The notes below the pieces were generated by a model. The model saw nothing but the letters and a program-made list of their open reading frames with translations. It searched no databases and was not told the origin of the DNA. From Comamonadaceae bacterium (GTDB lineage: Bacteria; Pseudomonadota; Gammaproteobacteria; Burkholderiales; Burkholderiaceae_C): a stretch of 64,000 nt of DNA. The translations under genes were made by a program, and so were the position numbers. Of the stretch, positions 10,500 to 17,805 are shown one piece after another. The stretch covers positions 1-64,000 of the forward strand of contig CANFOS010000004.1 in the NCBI GenBank assembly GCA_947448735.1, written 5' to 3'. Numbering within the stretch: position 1 is the first letter of the stretch; the number at the start of each line of letters is the position of its first letter.

Positions 10500-11062
10500 C
10501 AGACATTAAAAAGCTCAACATTGACAGCATGCTGCCACCTGAAGATATGGCATCCCTTGCGGCGCTTGCCAAAAAGCAGGCGCAAAAGGTCATTTCAAAA
10601 ATCCCGTTGCTCGGGCATGTGACTTGGTTGATGATGCAGCAAGCCGCCGGCAGGCACACCTTGGTCAGCGAGCTGGAATGGCGGGTACTGCCCGCTTTGA
10701 TGTTGGACCAGGCCAAGCTGTATCTGAAGGACGATGCACCTGTGGCGTTTGTGTCCTGGGCACGCTTGAATGATGCCGCTGCTCAGCGCTACAAGGCTTC
10801 GCCTCACCAATTGACCATGAATGACTGGATGTCAGGCGACCAGGTCTGGCTGGTGGATATGCTGACCCCGTTTGGAGGCGCTCAGGATGTGCTGAAAGAC
10901 CTGCGAGAAAAGGTGTTTGCCGGGCAAGTTGTACACCAGCTCATACCCTTGCCTGACGACGTCAAAGTCATTGCCTGGCCAGCTATGAAATCGGTCGGCG
11001 TTGAAAAAACAGTAGCACCCCTTAACCCAGCAAGCCCAGCCAAACCCGACACCTTGCACTGA
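10496..11062 (+). CDS. HlyC-type toxin-activating lysine acyltransferase
   Basis: A cytoplasmic enzyme of the family that moves a fatty-acyl chain from acyl-ACP to internal lysines of RTX proteins. The 188-residue protein aligns by eye over its length with HlyC: LLGHVTWLMM (HlyC ILGEVSWLW), VLPAL, PVAFVSWARL (PVAYCSWANL), WMSGDQVWLVDMLTPFG (WTSGDRKWFIDWIAPFG). The catalytic-type Asp is D121. In HlyC the catalytic His lies in LHRNW; here the nearest residue is H53 in GRHTL, two positions displaced in my alignment, so activity is likely but the His assignment is uncertain. It is encoded between tolC and the ATP-grasp gene. The acceptor could be the large repeat protein or the small downstream peptide. 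Confidence 0.88.
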   Translation: MTDIKKLNIDSMLPPEDMASLAALAKKQAQKVISKIPLLGHVTWLMMQQAAGRHTLVSELEWRVLPALMLDQAKLYLKDDAPVAFVSWARLNDAAAQRYKASPHQLTMNDWMSGDQVWLVDMLTPFGGAQDVLKDLREKVFAGQVVHQLIPLPDDVKVIAWPAMKSVGVEKTVAPLNPASPAKPDTLH

Positions 11063-11072
11063 TTTCATCGCC

Positions 11073-12023
11073 ATGTCGTTTATTTTGAACCCCTTGCAGC
11101 ACATGCGCAGCGTCAGGCGCTGGGCAGATACGGGGGGCGTTCATCTGCATTTGTCGCCACGCTGCATGTCGCTTACCCTCACGCGTGGCCAACGCGTGCA
11201 GCGTCTGGCGCCACGCTTTGTGGTGCAACGCGAAGGGCGGCTTGGCTACATTCGACATTTTGCAGAGGAGGGCAGCTTTGCGGGTTGGCATGTGGCAGAC
11301 CCAGCCTCATGGCCATTGGCGCAAGACAAGCTCGCTTTTAAGCAGCAAGCCAGTGCCATGGGGCTGCGCGTACCCGCCGCATGGAATGATCAAAAGCCGC
11401 TTGCCGATCGTTTTGTATTGAAAAATCGATTCGGTTCCTTTGGCGCGGAAGTCTACGGGCCATTTAACGTTGCCACGTTCGACTTTTCTCAGCCTTTAAA
11501 ACCTGGTGTTTATTTTGAGCAATTTATATCCGGCCGCTGTGCCAAGGCATGGTGCTGGAATGGACGAGTTGTTGCATTTGAATTGATTGAGCCACCCTAT
11601 TTGCTGGGCGATGGGCTGCGCAATTTGAAAATGCTTGCGGCTTCGCGCGGCAACGTGGGCCGTGAGCTGGCGATTGAAAAATCAGTGACCATGCTGGCCT
11701 TTCAAGGTTTGACGCTCGAATCAATACCCGAATCAGGCCAGCGTGTTTGGCTTGATTTCAAATACGCCAGCCCGTTTGATGCACTGTCTTTTGAAAACAA
11801 AAACGTGTGGTCAGCGCAAGAGGACAAAGTAAGGCACCAGTTTGCAAGGGCTGCATCGTTGCTGCTGGCCTTTTTGCCTACGGCTTTACAAAAACGCAGT
11901 TTATTCACGCTGGATGCTGTGCTTGATGAGGACAGGCGTGCCTGGTTTCTGGAGATGAACAGTCACCCCATGATTCATCCGGATGTGTACGAGCATATGC
12001 TGTCAACCCTGATGCATGGCTAG
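11073..12023 (+). CDS. ATP-grasp-fold protein
   Basis: A 316-residue protein with features of the ATP-grasp fold: a lysine strand (DRFVLKNRFGSFGAEVYGP), a second strand/loop (YFEQFISGRCAKAWCWNGRVVAFELIE), and a metal-binding end with Asp...Glu-Met-Asn (TLDAVLDE then WFLEMNSHPMIHP). ATP-grasp enzymes activate carboxylates as acyl-phosphates for ligation to N or O nucleophiles; several modify ribosomal peptides. It lies 10 bp after hlyC-like and 2 bp before the SagB/YcaO fusion gene, so the products are presumably made together. The substrate is unknown. It could ligate an amino acid to, or crosslink, the small peptide encoded downstream, but this is inference. Confidence 0.72.
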   Translation: MSFILNPLQHMRSVRRWADTGGVHLHLSPRCMSLTLTRGQRVQRLAPRFVVQREGRLGYIRHFAEEGSFAGWHVADPASWPLAQDKLAFKQQASAMGLRVPAAWNDQKPLADRFVLKNRFGSFGAEVYGPFNVATFDFSQPLKPGVYFEQFISGRCAKAWCWNGRVVAFELIEPPYLLGDGLRNLKMLAASRGNVGRELAIEKSVTMLAFQGLTLESIPESGQRVWLDFKYASPFDALSFENKNVWSAQEDKVRHQFARAASLLLAFLPTALQKRSLFTLDAVLDEDRRAWFLEMNSHPMIHPDVYEHMLSTLMHG

Positions 12024-12025
12024 CC

Positions 12026-14272
12026 ATGAGGCCGCCGCTGCAAGTGCCGTTCGTTTTTGGTCATTGGCTGATTGATGGCAACCAGTTGGTATGCCGGCTG
12101 CCGCGCAAAAACGTGACGGTCAAGGCACCTAAAAAACTATTGATGTCGGTGATGCAAGGCTGTGATGGTTCACGTTCCTGGGCAGACCTGATCAGTTTGC
12201 TCGAAGTGAACTGGGACCCTGCAACACTGGCGCCCTTCATGCAAGCGCTCGTGCGAGATGGTGCGCTGGTTGAAGCCTCTTTGTTGTGGGCGCATTGGGC
12301 TGATGTGGCGCAACTGCCAACCCTGACCTTGACGGCGGCGAGCAACAAGGTGATCAGCAAACTTCACCAAGTTGCTGAGGCGCGCTTGTTGCCTGGCTCA
12401 GGCACGTTGGCCAAAGGTATTTGTGCAGGCCACAACACATTGGCGCAAACCTTGGGCAAACGCGAAAGCACAAGAACCTTTGACGATCAACCTATTTCAG
12501 TTGAGTCCTTATGCTCTGTTTTATGGGCGGCTCACGGTGTTGCCCGGGTGGATGAGACCAGCGCGGTTGCTTGGCGACGCACGATTGCATCCGGCGGCAA
12601 TATGCACAGCGCTCGCTGGTTTGTTGTGGTGTTGCGCGAACTTCTTTTTGAAGAGACAAAGGCGCAGCCGGTTGCGCCTGGCATCTACGAAGCGCGTTTT
12701 CACAAGCTTGGCGGCGCGTCTTTACACAAGATGAAGGGTGATGCTGTAGGTGCTTGGCGCTGCCTGCGTGATCCGCGTGTTTTGCGTTTTGCCTCAGCGC
12801 TCATCTTGCCTGTTTACGATGTCAGCGTACCTGCTCAAAAATACGGTAACCGTGCAACCTTGTATGCAGTGATGGAGTCTGGGCAGGCGTTGCAAAATGC
12901 GCAGTTGATGGCTTTTGAGTTGGGCGCATCTGGCCTGTTGCGTGGCGACACTGTTGCGCAGGAAAGCCTGCGTATGCTGGACTTGAAAAATGGCCCGAAG
13001 CATTGGCTTGCATTACCTGCCATGGTGGTGGGAGCCAAGCCAACACCTGAGCAACTGAAACAGCAGCAACTTGAAAGTGCGCTGAAGATCACACAGCACC
13101 TGCGTTTGGCGGATGACGCTTTTGCCTTTGCCTCATTTTTTGGATTGGCAGATCATCCGCTTTTGGCCGCCAGTGGCCGTTCCCGTGACCCAAAAATCGC
13201 CTTGACCAAGGCAGAAGCTGAAGGCTGGGAGCGACTGGCGTGGGCGAGCCCGGTAGACGTTAAGCACGCCAGGTTTCAAGTAGGCCGTTTCGGAGATGTA
13301 GAAAATCCCATCGATCCCAAGACGATAGTTGCTTATTCAAAGCGCCAATATGAACGGAAGGATTTTCCATTCAGTGCTTTTTCTGCGCGCAAACATTATT
13401 TATGGGTCAGTGCGATCGCTCTAAAAAGCGGCAAAACCCGCAGTGTGCTGGCCGACTGCGCTTACGCCAGCACTGCGTTGCCGGCACGCTTTCAAAAATC
13501 GCTTGTGACCAACACCAGTACATCTGGCATGGCGGCGGGCGTATCGTTTGACGATGCGTTATGCCGTGCAACGCTTGAATTGATTGAGCGCGATGCTTTT
13601 GTCTGTGCATGGCTTAGTCGAAAAGCCCCGCCAGTCGTCAAAAGGGCGTCACTTCCCGGAACGGCGGCACTGCGAATAAAAGCGTTGACGCGCGCTGGCT
13701 TTCGGGTTGTCGTGTCGGACATCAGCACGCCATGGGCTCTCGTGATGTCGGTTTTTGCGCAAAGTGACCAACTGCCCTTGACGGCCATCACTGCGGCCGC
13801 AGATTTTTCGGCAGAAAGTGCATTCTCCAAAGCACTGGATGAGATGGAGGGGCGCATCGCGCACGCACAAACCTTTGTGATCCCCGACGCCAGCGACAAA
13901 GGCCCAATGCGGCAGATTGAGCGTTATTACAGAAGCCGTCGCAGTTACAGGAATTCCGATTTTTATGTTCGCACAAATGAGGCGACGGTGTTCAATGCCG
14001 TGGGCGTTCAGGCGTGTCCGAATTGGGACCAATTGCAGTCACGCATTTATCAGCAGGGGTTTGACTTGCTGGCAATTGACATGACGCCTAACAATGCCGT
14101 CATTGAACAAGGTCGCGTTCCGCTGCGCATTGTGCGAGCGGTCATCCCTGGCCTGGTGCCCATCTGGTTCCAGAAAGGGGCGCAACCGGAAGGCATGCGC
14201 CAACCGGCGGCAAGGTCAGTCGCAGCCGACTGGCGGTCAGGCAGTAGATTTGAAATTCACCCATTTACTTAA
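12026..14272 (+). CDS. SagB-type dehydrogenase / YcaO fusion (azole-forming RiPP enzyme candidate)
   Basis: A 748-residue three-part protein. Residues 1-95 form a small domain that could be a peptide-recognition (RRE-like) winged helix. Residues ~140-340 resemble SagB-type FMN nitroreductase/dehydrogenases (RESTRTF, then YGNRATLYAVMESGQALQN). Residues ~380-748 are a YcaO domain with NTSTSGMAAG (496-505), RATLELIERDAF (514-525) and ALDEMEGR (603-610), ending in a short Pro-containing tail HPFT. YcaO enzymes use ATP to cyclise Ser/Thr/Cys onto the preceding peptide bond, and SagB-type partners oxidise azolines to azoles. Fusion of both points to azole formation. No E1-like/ThiF partner is visible, so residues 1-95 may replace it. 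The gene is immediately followed by a Ser-rich small peptide. Confidence 0.85.
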   Translation: MRPPLQVPFVFGHWLIDGNQLVCRLPRKNVTVKAPKKLLMSVMQGCDGSRSWADLISLLEVNWDPATLAPFMQALVRDGALVEASLLWAHWADVAQLPTLTLTAASNKVISKLHQVAEARLLPGSGTLAKGICAGHNTLAQTLGKRESTRTFDDQPISVESLCSVLWAAHGVARVDETSAVAWRRTIASGGNMHSARWFVVVLRELLFEETKAQPVAPGIYEARFHKLGGASLHKMKGDAVGAWRCLRDPRVLRFASALILPVYDVSVPAQKYGNRATLYAVMESGQALQNAQLMAFELGASGLLRGDTVAQESLRMLDLKNGPKHWLALPAMVVGAKPTPEQLKQQQLESALKITQHLRLADDAFAFASFFGLADHPLLAASGRSRDPKIALTKAEAEGWERLAWASPVDVKHARFQVGRFGDVENPIDPKTIVAYSKRQYERKDFPFSAFSARKHYLWVSAIALKSGKTRSVLADCAYASTALPARFQKSLVTNTSTSGMAAGVSFDDALCRATLELIERDAFVCAWLSRKAPPVVKRASLPGTAALRIKALTRAGFRVVVSDISTPWALVMSVFAQSDQLPLTAITAAADFSAESAFSKALDEMEGRIAHAQTFVIPDASDKGPMRQIERYYRSRRSYRNSDFYVRTNEATVFNAVGVQACPNWDQLQSRIYQQGFDLLAIDMTPNNAVIEQGRVPLRIVRAVIPGLVPIWFQKGAQPEGMRQPAARSVAADWRSGSRFEIHPFT

Positions 14273-14282
14273 AAAGGCAGCC

Positions 14283-14501
14283 ATGCAAAAAAAGATCGAA
14301 GTCCGAAGGCAATCGCCAAAAACGTTCAGTTGGTCTGTTTCAAGCGCTGGCGTCAATTTCACGCCCTCATCAAAGTTAATATCAGCGCGTGACGGTTCAG
14401 ATGCTGGTGGCGGCTGCGGCTCGAACATATCGCCACTGCCATCTGCCGCGCGTAAATTGTCGAACGCGCCGTCCGTGATAAACCACAAATCTGTTTACTG
14501 A
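14283..14501 (+). CDS. Candidate 72-residue modified-peptide precursor
   Basis: A small open frame starting 10 bp after the YcaO-fusion stop with an AAGGCAG ribosome-binding site. The predicted peptide is 72 residues: a basic N-terminal stretch (MQKKIEVRRQSPKTFSW), then a Ser-rich region (15 Ser, 2 Thr, 1 Cys in total) containing DAGGGCGSN and ending NHKSVY. The Gly-Cys-Gly-Ser segment recalls substrates of azole-forming YcaO enzymes such as microcin B17. I recognise no family. Its stop codon falls on the first bases of the amn-derived repeat (14497-14545), so the C-terminus may have been set by the recombination event that put the repeat there. A minus-strand open frame (14237-14488) covers the same DNA but lacks this context. 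Being a real gene is likely; being the substrate is inference. Confidence 0.55.
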   Translation: MQKKIEVRRQSPKTFSWSVSSAGVNFTPSSKLISARDGSDAGGGCGSNISPLPSAARKLSNAPSVINHKSVY

Positions 14502-14545
14502 AACGCCACCTCAGAAAAGCTCCGCAGCTTGCGCGAATGCAGCTG
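14497..14545 (-). repeat. amn 3'-end fragment, copy A (49 bp)
   Basis: Matches the last 49 bp of the intact amn gene (17808-17856) in the same orientation with one mismatch (position 14534). It would encode the AMP nucleosidase C-terminus ending SEVAFQ, here with TAA as the stop. Similarity ends abruptly at 14546. It marks the left boundary of the accretion zone and abuts the small peptide gene. Confidence 0.9.
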
Positions 14546-14768
14546 TCGAATCTGCGCAAGGGATCGGTGACTTTTTCGGGTCTGCCAGCTCAGCCCGCTG
14601 ACTGGCACCAGCCAGCATGCGCATGGCGTGGTAGTTGCAGTGACTACCCTAGGCGGGCTTGACCTTCAAGGCCTCGTGGTATCTGGAGACGAATGGCTTG
14701 CCGCTGGCAAACTCTTAGGCGTCCAGGTTCTTGGGCGTCCAAAATCGGTCAGGTCGCATAGATGCGCT
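14546..14768. other. No intact gene; possible minus-strand remnants
   Basis: Between amn copy A and the end of the caspase-like gene I see no credible gene. On the minus strand, short coding-like pieces (for example EFASGKPFVSRYHEALKVKPA) are interrupted by stops and look like decayed sequence of unknown origin. Confidence 0.5.
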
Positions 14769-16367
14769 TTAGCCACCTGGGGCCCGTTGTATTCGCACCA
14801 GCTCAGCGCTTGTTCGCGTGGTCTTAAACGGTCCCTCCGACATCACGACCTCTTCCTTGATGGGAATGGGTAACTCGGGGGCGACCCAGTAAGTGCGCTT
14901 GCCTCGCATGGTCGTGGCCTTGCCTGTTGTTGTCTCTGTTACTTCGATACGAAAGGCATCGAAAGTACCGGCTGCGACGGTGATACGTTCGCGTGCCACC
15001 ACGCGTCCTTCGCCCACTGTTGTTAACTCGCCCAGAACGTCGGCTATCGCTTTGTTGGTAAAACGAGCCTGGAAGCCGATTTGCCAGGTCTTGCCCTGTT
15101 GCAGGGGGCCGGTCGGCGTGATGTATTGAGGTGGCGTCAGCACAAAGCTGCGTGCTGTGCCGACGACGCCACCTTGCGTGTCGTAGATGTCTTCGATGCC
15201 TGCTGGGTACAAGCTCGACTTTCTTTGGAGACGAACCACGCCGTTGTCGATGGCGACTACCGTTGCAATTTCAGTGGGTAAATCCTGGGCTAAGCGTCTC
15301 TCGAAGACATCTCCGAGTCTGAATTTATCCAGGCTATAGCGCTGTGCCTGCCCGCTGGCGCCTGCGCCCTGGACGATCAGTGGGCTTGCAGCGATCTGGT
15401 TCAGGCGCGCGTGTGCGGCTTCGGCGATGGTGCCATTGGGATACTTCTCAAGAAAGGCATACATATCATGAGGGACGTTGGAAAGCTTGATACCTTCCCA
15501 GTCAACCAGTTCCTGCGAAAAGGCCGCCTGCAGCACTTGCGGCTGGGGCTTGGGCTGGGCCACGATACGTCCGTCATTGAACTGAAAGTCATCCTCCAGA
15601 CTGGTGGACTCCCACGGAATTTGTCGTCCATTGGAGGCTTTGCGCACAGCAAAGCGGACACGTTTAAACACATCCTCAATTCTCGCCTGCGGTTTTTTGA
15701 GTTCCTGCAGCAAATACTGTGTGTACAGGCCGTTACCCGTATTCACATCACCATCTTCAGCTACGTTGCCTGGGGCAGTGGCATAGGCCAAAAAGGTACC
15801 GCTGGGCGCATCCAGCGGTGCCAAGCCCTTGCCAGAAGTGATGCCGCCGAAGGGGTTATCACGGCAGGCATCGAGCACTAGGATGTTCATGCGGTTACCC
15901 GCCGTCTTGAAGGCCTCCACCACGCTACCCACGTCGACTGTTTGGGGTGCCACGTCGGAAGCCTTGGAGATCTTTGCGTCGATAGGAACCATGTAATTGC
16001 GTGCATCGATCTGAAGGCCGTGGCCGGCGTAGTACAGCATGCCTACCCCTTGCTTGCCTTTAAGGGCGTCACGCGCCTTGCTGATGCTCTCAGACATCTG
16101 GGACTTGCTGCCGTCACGCAGCTCGATGACGGTGAAACCGATTTTCTGCAAGGCCTCAGACATGCCTCTGGCGTCGTTGGAGGGGTTGAGCAGTGCGGGG
16201 GCGTTGGTGTAGGCACCATTGCCGATGACCAGAGCGATGCGCACGTCGCCAGGCGCTTGTGCTGCTACGCTGAAGGCAACAAGACAAGAGCCTAGCAAAA
16301 TACCGCGGATCAATCGAGCCACTTTTTGCAGGTTTTGTGATACTTGGGTTCTAGGCGAATGGTTCAT
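14769..16367 (-). CDS. Exported caspase-like (peptidase C14) protein
   Basis: A caspase-fold protein of about 532 residues. I prefer the ATG at 16367 (MNHSPRTQ), which gives a usual signal-like N-terminus (GILLGSCLVAFSVAAQA); an in-frame GTG at 16415 would add 16 residues. The caspase p20-like domain starts with RIALVIGNGAYTNAP. It carries the catalytic His in YYAGHGLQ and Cys in LVLDACRDNPFG, followed by FLAYATAPG. This is the metacaspase/caspase-like family, with Arg/Lys- or Asp-type endopeptidase activity. The C-terminal ~200 residues (from RYSLDKFRLGDVFERR) form a second unassigned, probably beta-rich domain. The protein should act in the periplasm or outside the cell. The gene lies between two amn repeats, consistent with being accessory DNA. 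Confidence 0.85.
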   Translation of the reverse strand: MNHSPRTQVSQNLQKVARLIRGILLGSCLVAFSVAAQAPGDVRIALVIGNGAYTNAPALLNPSNDARGMSEALQKIGFTVIELRDGSKSQMSESISKARDALKGKQGVGMLYYAGHGLQIDARNYMVPIDAKISKASDVAPQTVDVGSVVEAFKTAGNRMNILVLDACRDNPFGGITSGKGLAPLDAPSGTFLAYATAPGNVAEDGDVNTGNGLYTQYLLQELKKPQARIEDVFKRVRFAVRKASNGRQIPWESTSLEDDFQFNDGRIVAQPKPQPQVLQAAFSQELVDWEGIKLSNVPHDMYAFLEKYPNGTIAEAAHARLNQIAASPLIVQGAGASGQAQRYSLDKFRLGDVFERRLAQDLPTEIATVVAIDNGVVRLQRKSSLYPAGIEDIYDTQGGVVGTARSFVLTPPQYITPTGPLQQGKTWQIGFQARFTNKAIADVLGELTTVGEGRVVARERITVAAGTFDAFRIEVTETTTGKATTMRGKRTYWVAPELPIPIKEEVVMSEGPFKTTRTSAELVRIQRAPGG

Positions 16368-16854
16368 GCTTTTTTGCAGAGGAATGCTGGTTGTGATGGA
16401 TACACTTTTTAACACGTCATCGCGTCGGAATCGCTGCCGATAACGGAAATGGTCATCGGGCCCTAAATTCAGGATTTGCCGTGATCCAGCGTGGGTGGGT
16501 AAAAAATCCGAATGACGCTGGTGGCCTTTTTCCCGGTGGTGCTCAAAGATATCAGGCCAAAATCCAATTTGTTGCGAGCTAAACCGTCAAACCAATATAA
16601 GTCTTGAGTACTGCCAAAAGATTGAAGCGCAGCACCTATCAACAGGCGCCAAAGCGCAAGACAGCTCAAAACGCTATTTCAGAGTAATTTGTCCATCAAA
16701 AGTGCCTGTAGCCCAATAAATACCTACGCGATAAGCTCCTAAAAAAATAGCGATCACCAGGTGTTACTGGCAAGGCACCAGTCGCTAAATTCGCAGTCTG
16801 GCGCTTGCGCCCATTGGCTACGCGTTCAAAATCGCGAATTAATTCAAGCAACTT
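16368..16854. other. Region without an intact gene
   Basis: The stretch upstream of the caspase-like gene contains its presumed promoter and decayed sequence. On the minus strand two short open stretches look protein-like: 16469-16669 (ending IRIFYPPTLDHGKS) and the segments reading ELIRDFERVANGRKRQTA and GIYWATGTFDGQITLK near 16680-16850. They are in different frames, so I read them as pseudogene remnants of unknown origin. Confidence 0.45.
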
Positions 16855-17002
16855 ACTGAAACGCCACCTCAGAAAAGCTCCGCAGCTTGCGTGAATGCAG
16901 CTGGCTTGAGCCTTCGGCGCGCAGCACGTCAATGGCCCGCATGCCAATGCGCAAGTGCTGGTCTACCCGTTCGCGGTAAAAGTGGTTGGCCATGCCGGGC
17001 AG
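16855..17002 (-). repeat. amn 3'-end fragment, copy B (148 bp)
   Basis: About 95% identical (7 mismatches counted) to 17808-17955, the last 148 bp of amn, in the same orientation. It would encode roughly the last 48 residues of AMP nucleosidase, ending SEVAFQ with a TAA stop. Similarity stops sharply after GGCAG at 17002. Copies A, B and the intact end are separated by 2.31 kb and 0.81 kb of unrelated DNA. Confidence 0.95.
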
Positions 17003-17026
17003 ATTCATTTCACAAAAGGCAATGAA

Positions 17027-17479
17027 TTACTCAGCAAGCAGTTGTTCTAACTGCACCACTTGCAAATGCCCACCAGACTTGATGCCCTTATCGTTCGTCA
17101 CAAAATATGCGCAATGGTTTTGAACTGCGGTTGCTATGTGTAGGGCATCGATGAATTTCAAACCACCCTTGGCGACCAGTTGCGCTGCTGCGTCAAATAT
17201 TTGCGCATCATGGGCGGCGATGGTTAAAAAGTTTCTTTGTGAAAAGAAGAGTTTGAAACGGCTCGCCAGCGTTGGGTCTGTGTGCTTGTAGGCACCCACC
17301 ATCACCTCTGCAACCCCGGCATCGCCTGTAAAGCCAAATATGCTGGACTCTGCGCAGGCCTTGATGACGCGCGCGGATGCGTCAAAGTAGGTTGGGTGCT
17401 GGCTTAAAAAATAGATAAAAAGGTTGGTGTCGATGTACACCCGCTGGCCGGCCATCTGCTCCCATTCGTGTCCTGCCAA
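17027..17479 (-). CDS. vapC: PIN-domain toxin, VapC family
   Basis: A 150-residue PIN-domain ribonuclease. Acidic metal-binding residues are visible in VYIDTNLFIYFL, in the middle (GVAEVMVG) and in KFIDALHIATA followed by YFVTNDKG. VapC toxins cut specific RNAs, often initiator tRNA or rRNA, and are neutralised by VapB. The frame can start at TTG 17479 or at the ATG at 17455 (MAGQRVYID), which has GGGAG just upstream and may be the true start. It follows vapB with no useful gap. The pair sits in DNA bracketed by two copies of the amn 3' end. Confidence 0.88.
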   Translation of the reverse strand: MAGHEWEQMAGQRVYIDTNLFIYFLSQHPTYFDASARVIKACAESSIFGFTGDAGVAEVMVGAYKHTDPTLASRFKLFFSQRNFLTIAAHDAQIFDAAAQLVAKGGLKFIDALHIATAVQNHCAYFVTNDKGIKSGGHLQVVQLEQLLAE

Positions 17480-17481
17480 GG

Positions 17482-17736
17482 CTATCGCTCCCAGCCGGAT
17501 TTCATGATGTCCAGGGTTTGATCAATTTGCTCGGCTGTTTTGCCCCACAGACCGTTTGCAATGCCGGCAAATGCCATGATGTCCGTTTGATGGGTGCTGG
17601 CAGCGTTCGGCGTCAGAATAATGCTGCCGTTAACACAAGTCACGGTCAGCTTGTCGTCAAGCTTGATATTGGCTTGCCTGACCATGCTGGCAGGCAAGGT
17701 GACTTGGTGTTTAGGGCGCATGCGAATGACGGGCAT
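17482..17736 (-). CDS. vapB: AbrB/MazE-type antitoxin, VapB family
   Basis: An 84-residue protein with an N-terminal AbrB-fold DNA-binding domain (MPVIRMRPKHQVTLPASMVRQANIKLDDKLTV) and a C-terminal tail that would bind and inhibit VapC. The ATG at 17736 is preceded by AGGAG at 17744-17748, which decides this start over the in-frame TTG at 17739. Antitoxins of this type usually repress their own promoter. Confidence 0.88.
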   Translation of the reverse strand: MPVIRMRPKHQVTLPASMVRQANIKLDDKLTVTCVNGSIILTPNAASTHQTDIMAFAGIANGLWGKTAEQIDQTLDIMKSGWER

Positions 17737-17754
17737 CAAGTTACTCCTGGTTAA

Positions 17755-17774
17755 AAAGTAAGATATTCTACTTT
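17755..17774 (-). promoter_or_regulatory. Possible vapBC operator/-10 region
   Basis: An inverted repeat AAAGTA-8 bp-TACTTT lies 19 bp upstream of vapB and includes a -10-like TAGAAT on the minus strand. The position fits an autorepressor site for VapB. I found no good -35 element. Confidence 0.4.
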
Positions 17775-17805
17775 GAAGTTGGATTTCTAACTTGTTTTGG
17801 ATTGC

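Noticed and set aside
14237..14488. Minus-strand 83-residue open frame over the small peptide gene
   Set aside because: It has no operon context and would overlap the YcaO-fusion 3' end in antisense; the + strand frame has a ribosome-binding site and follows the operon.
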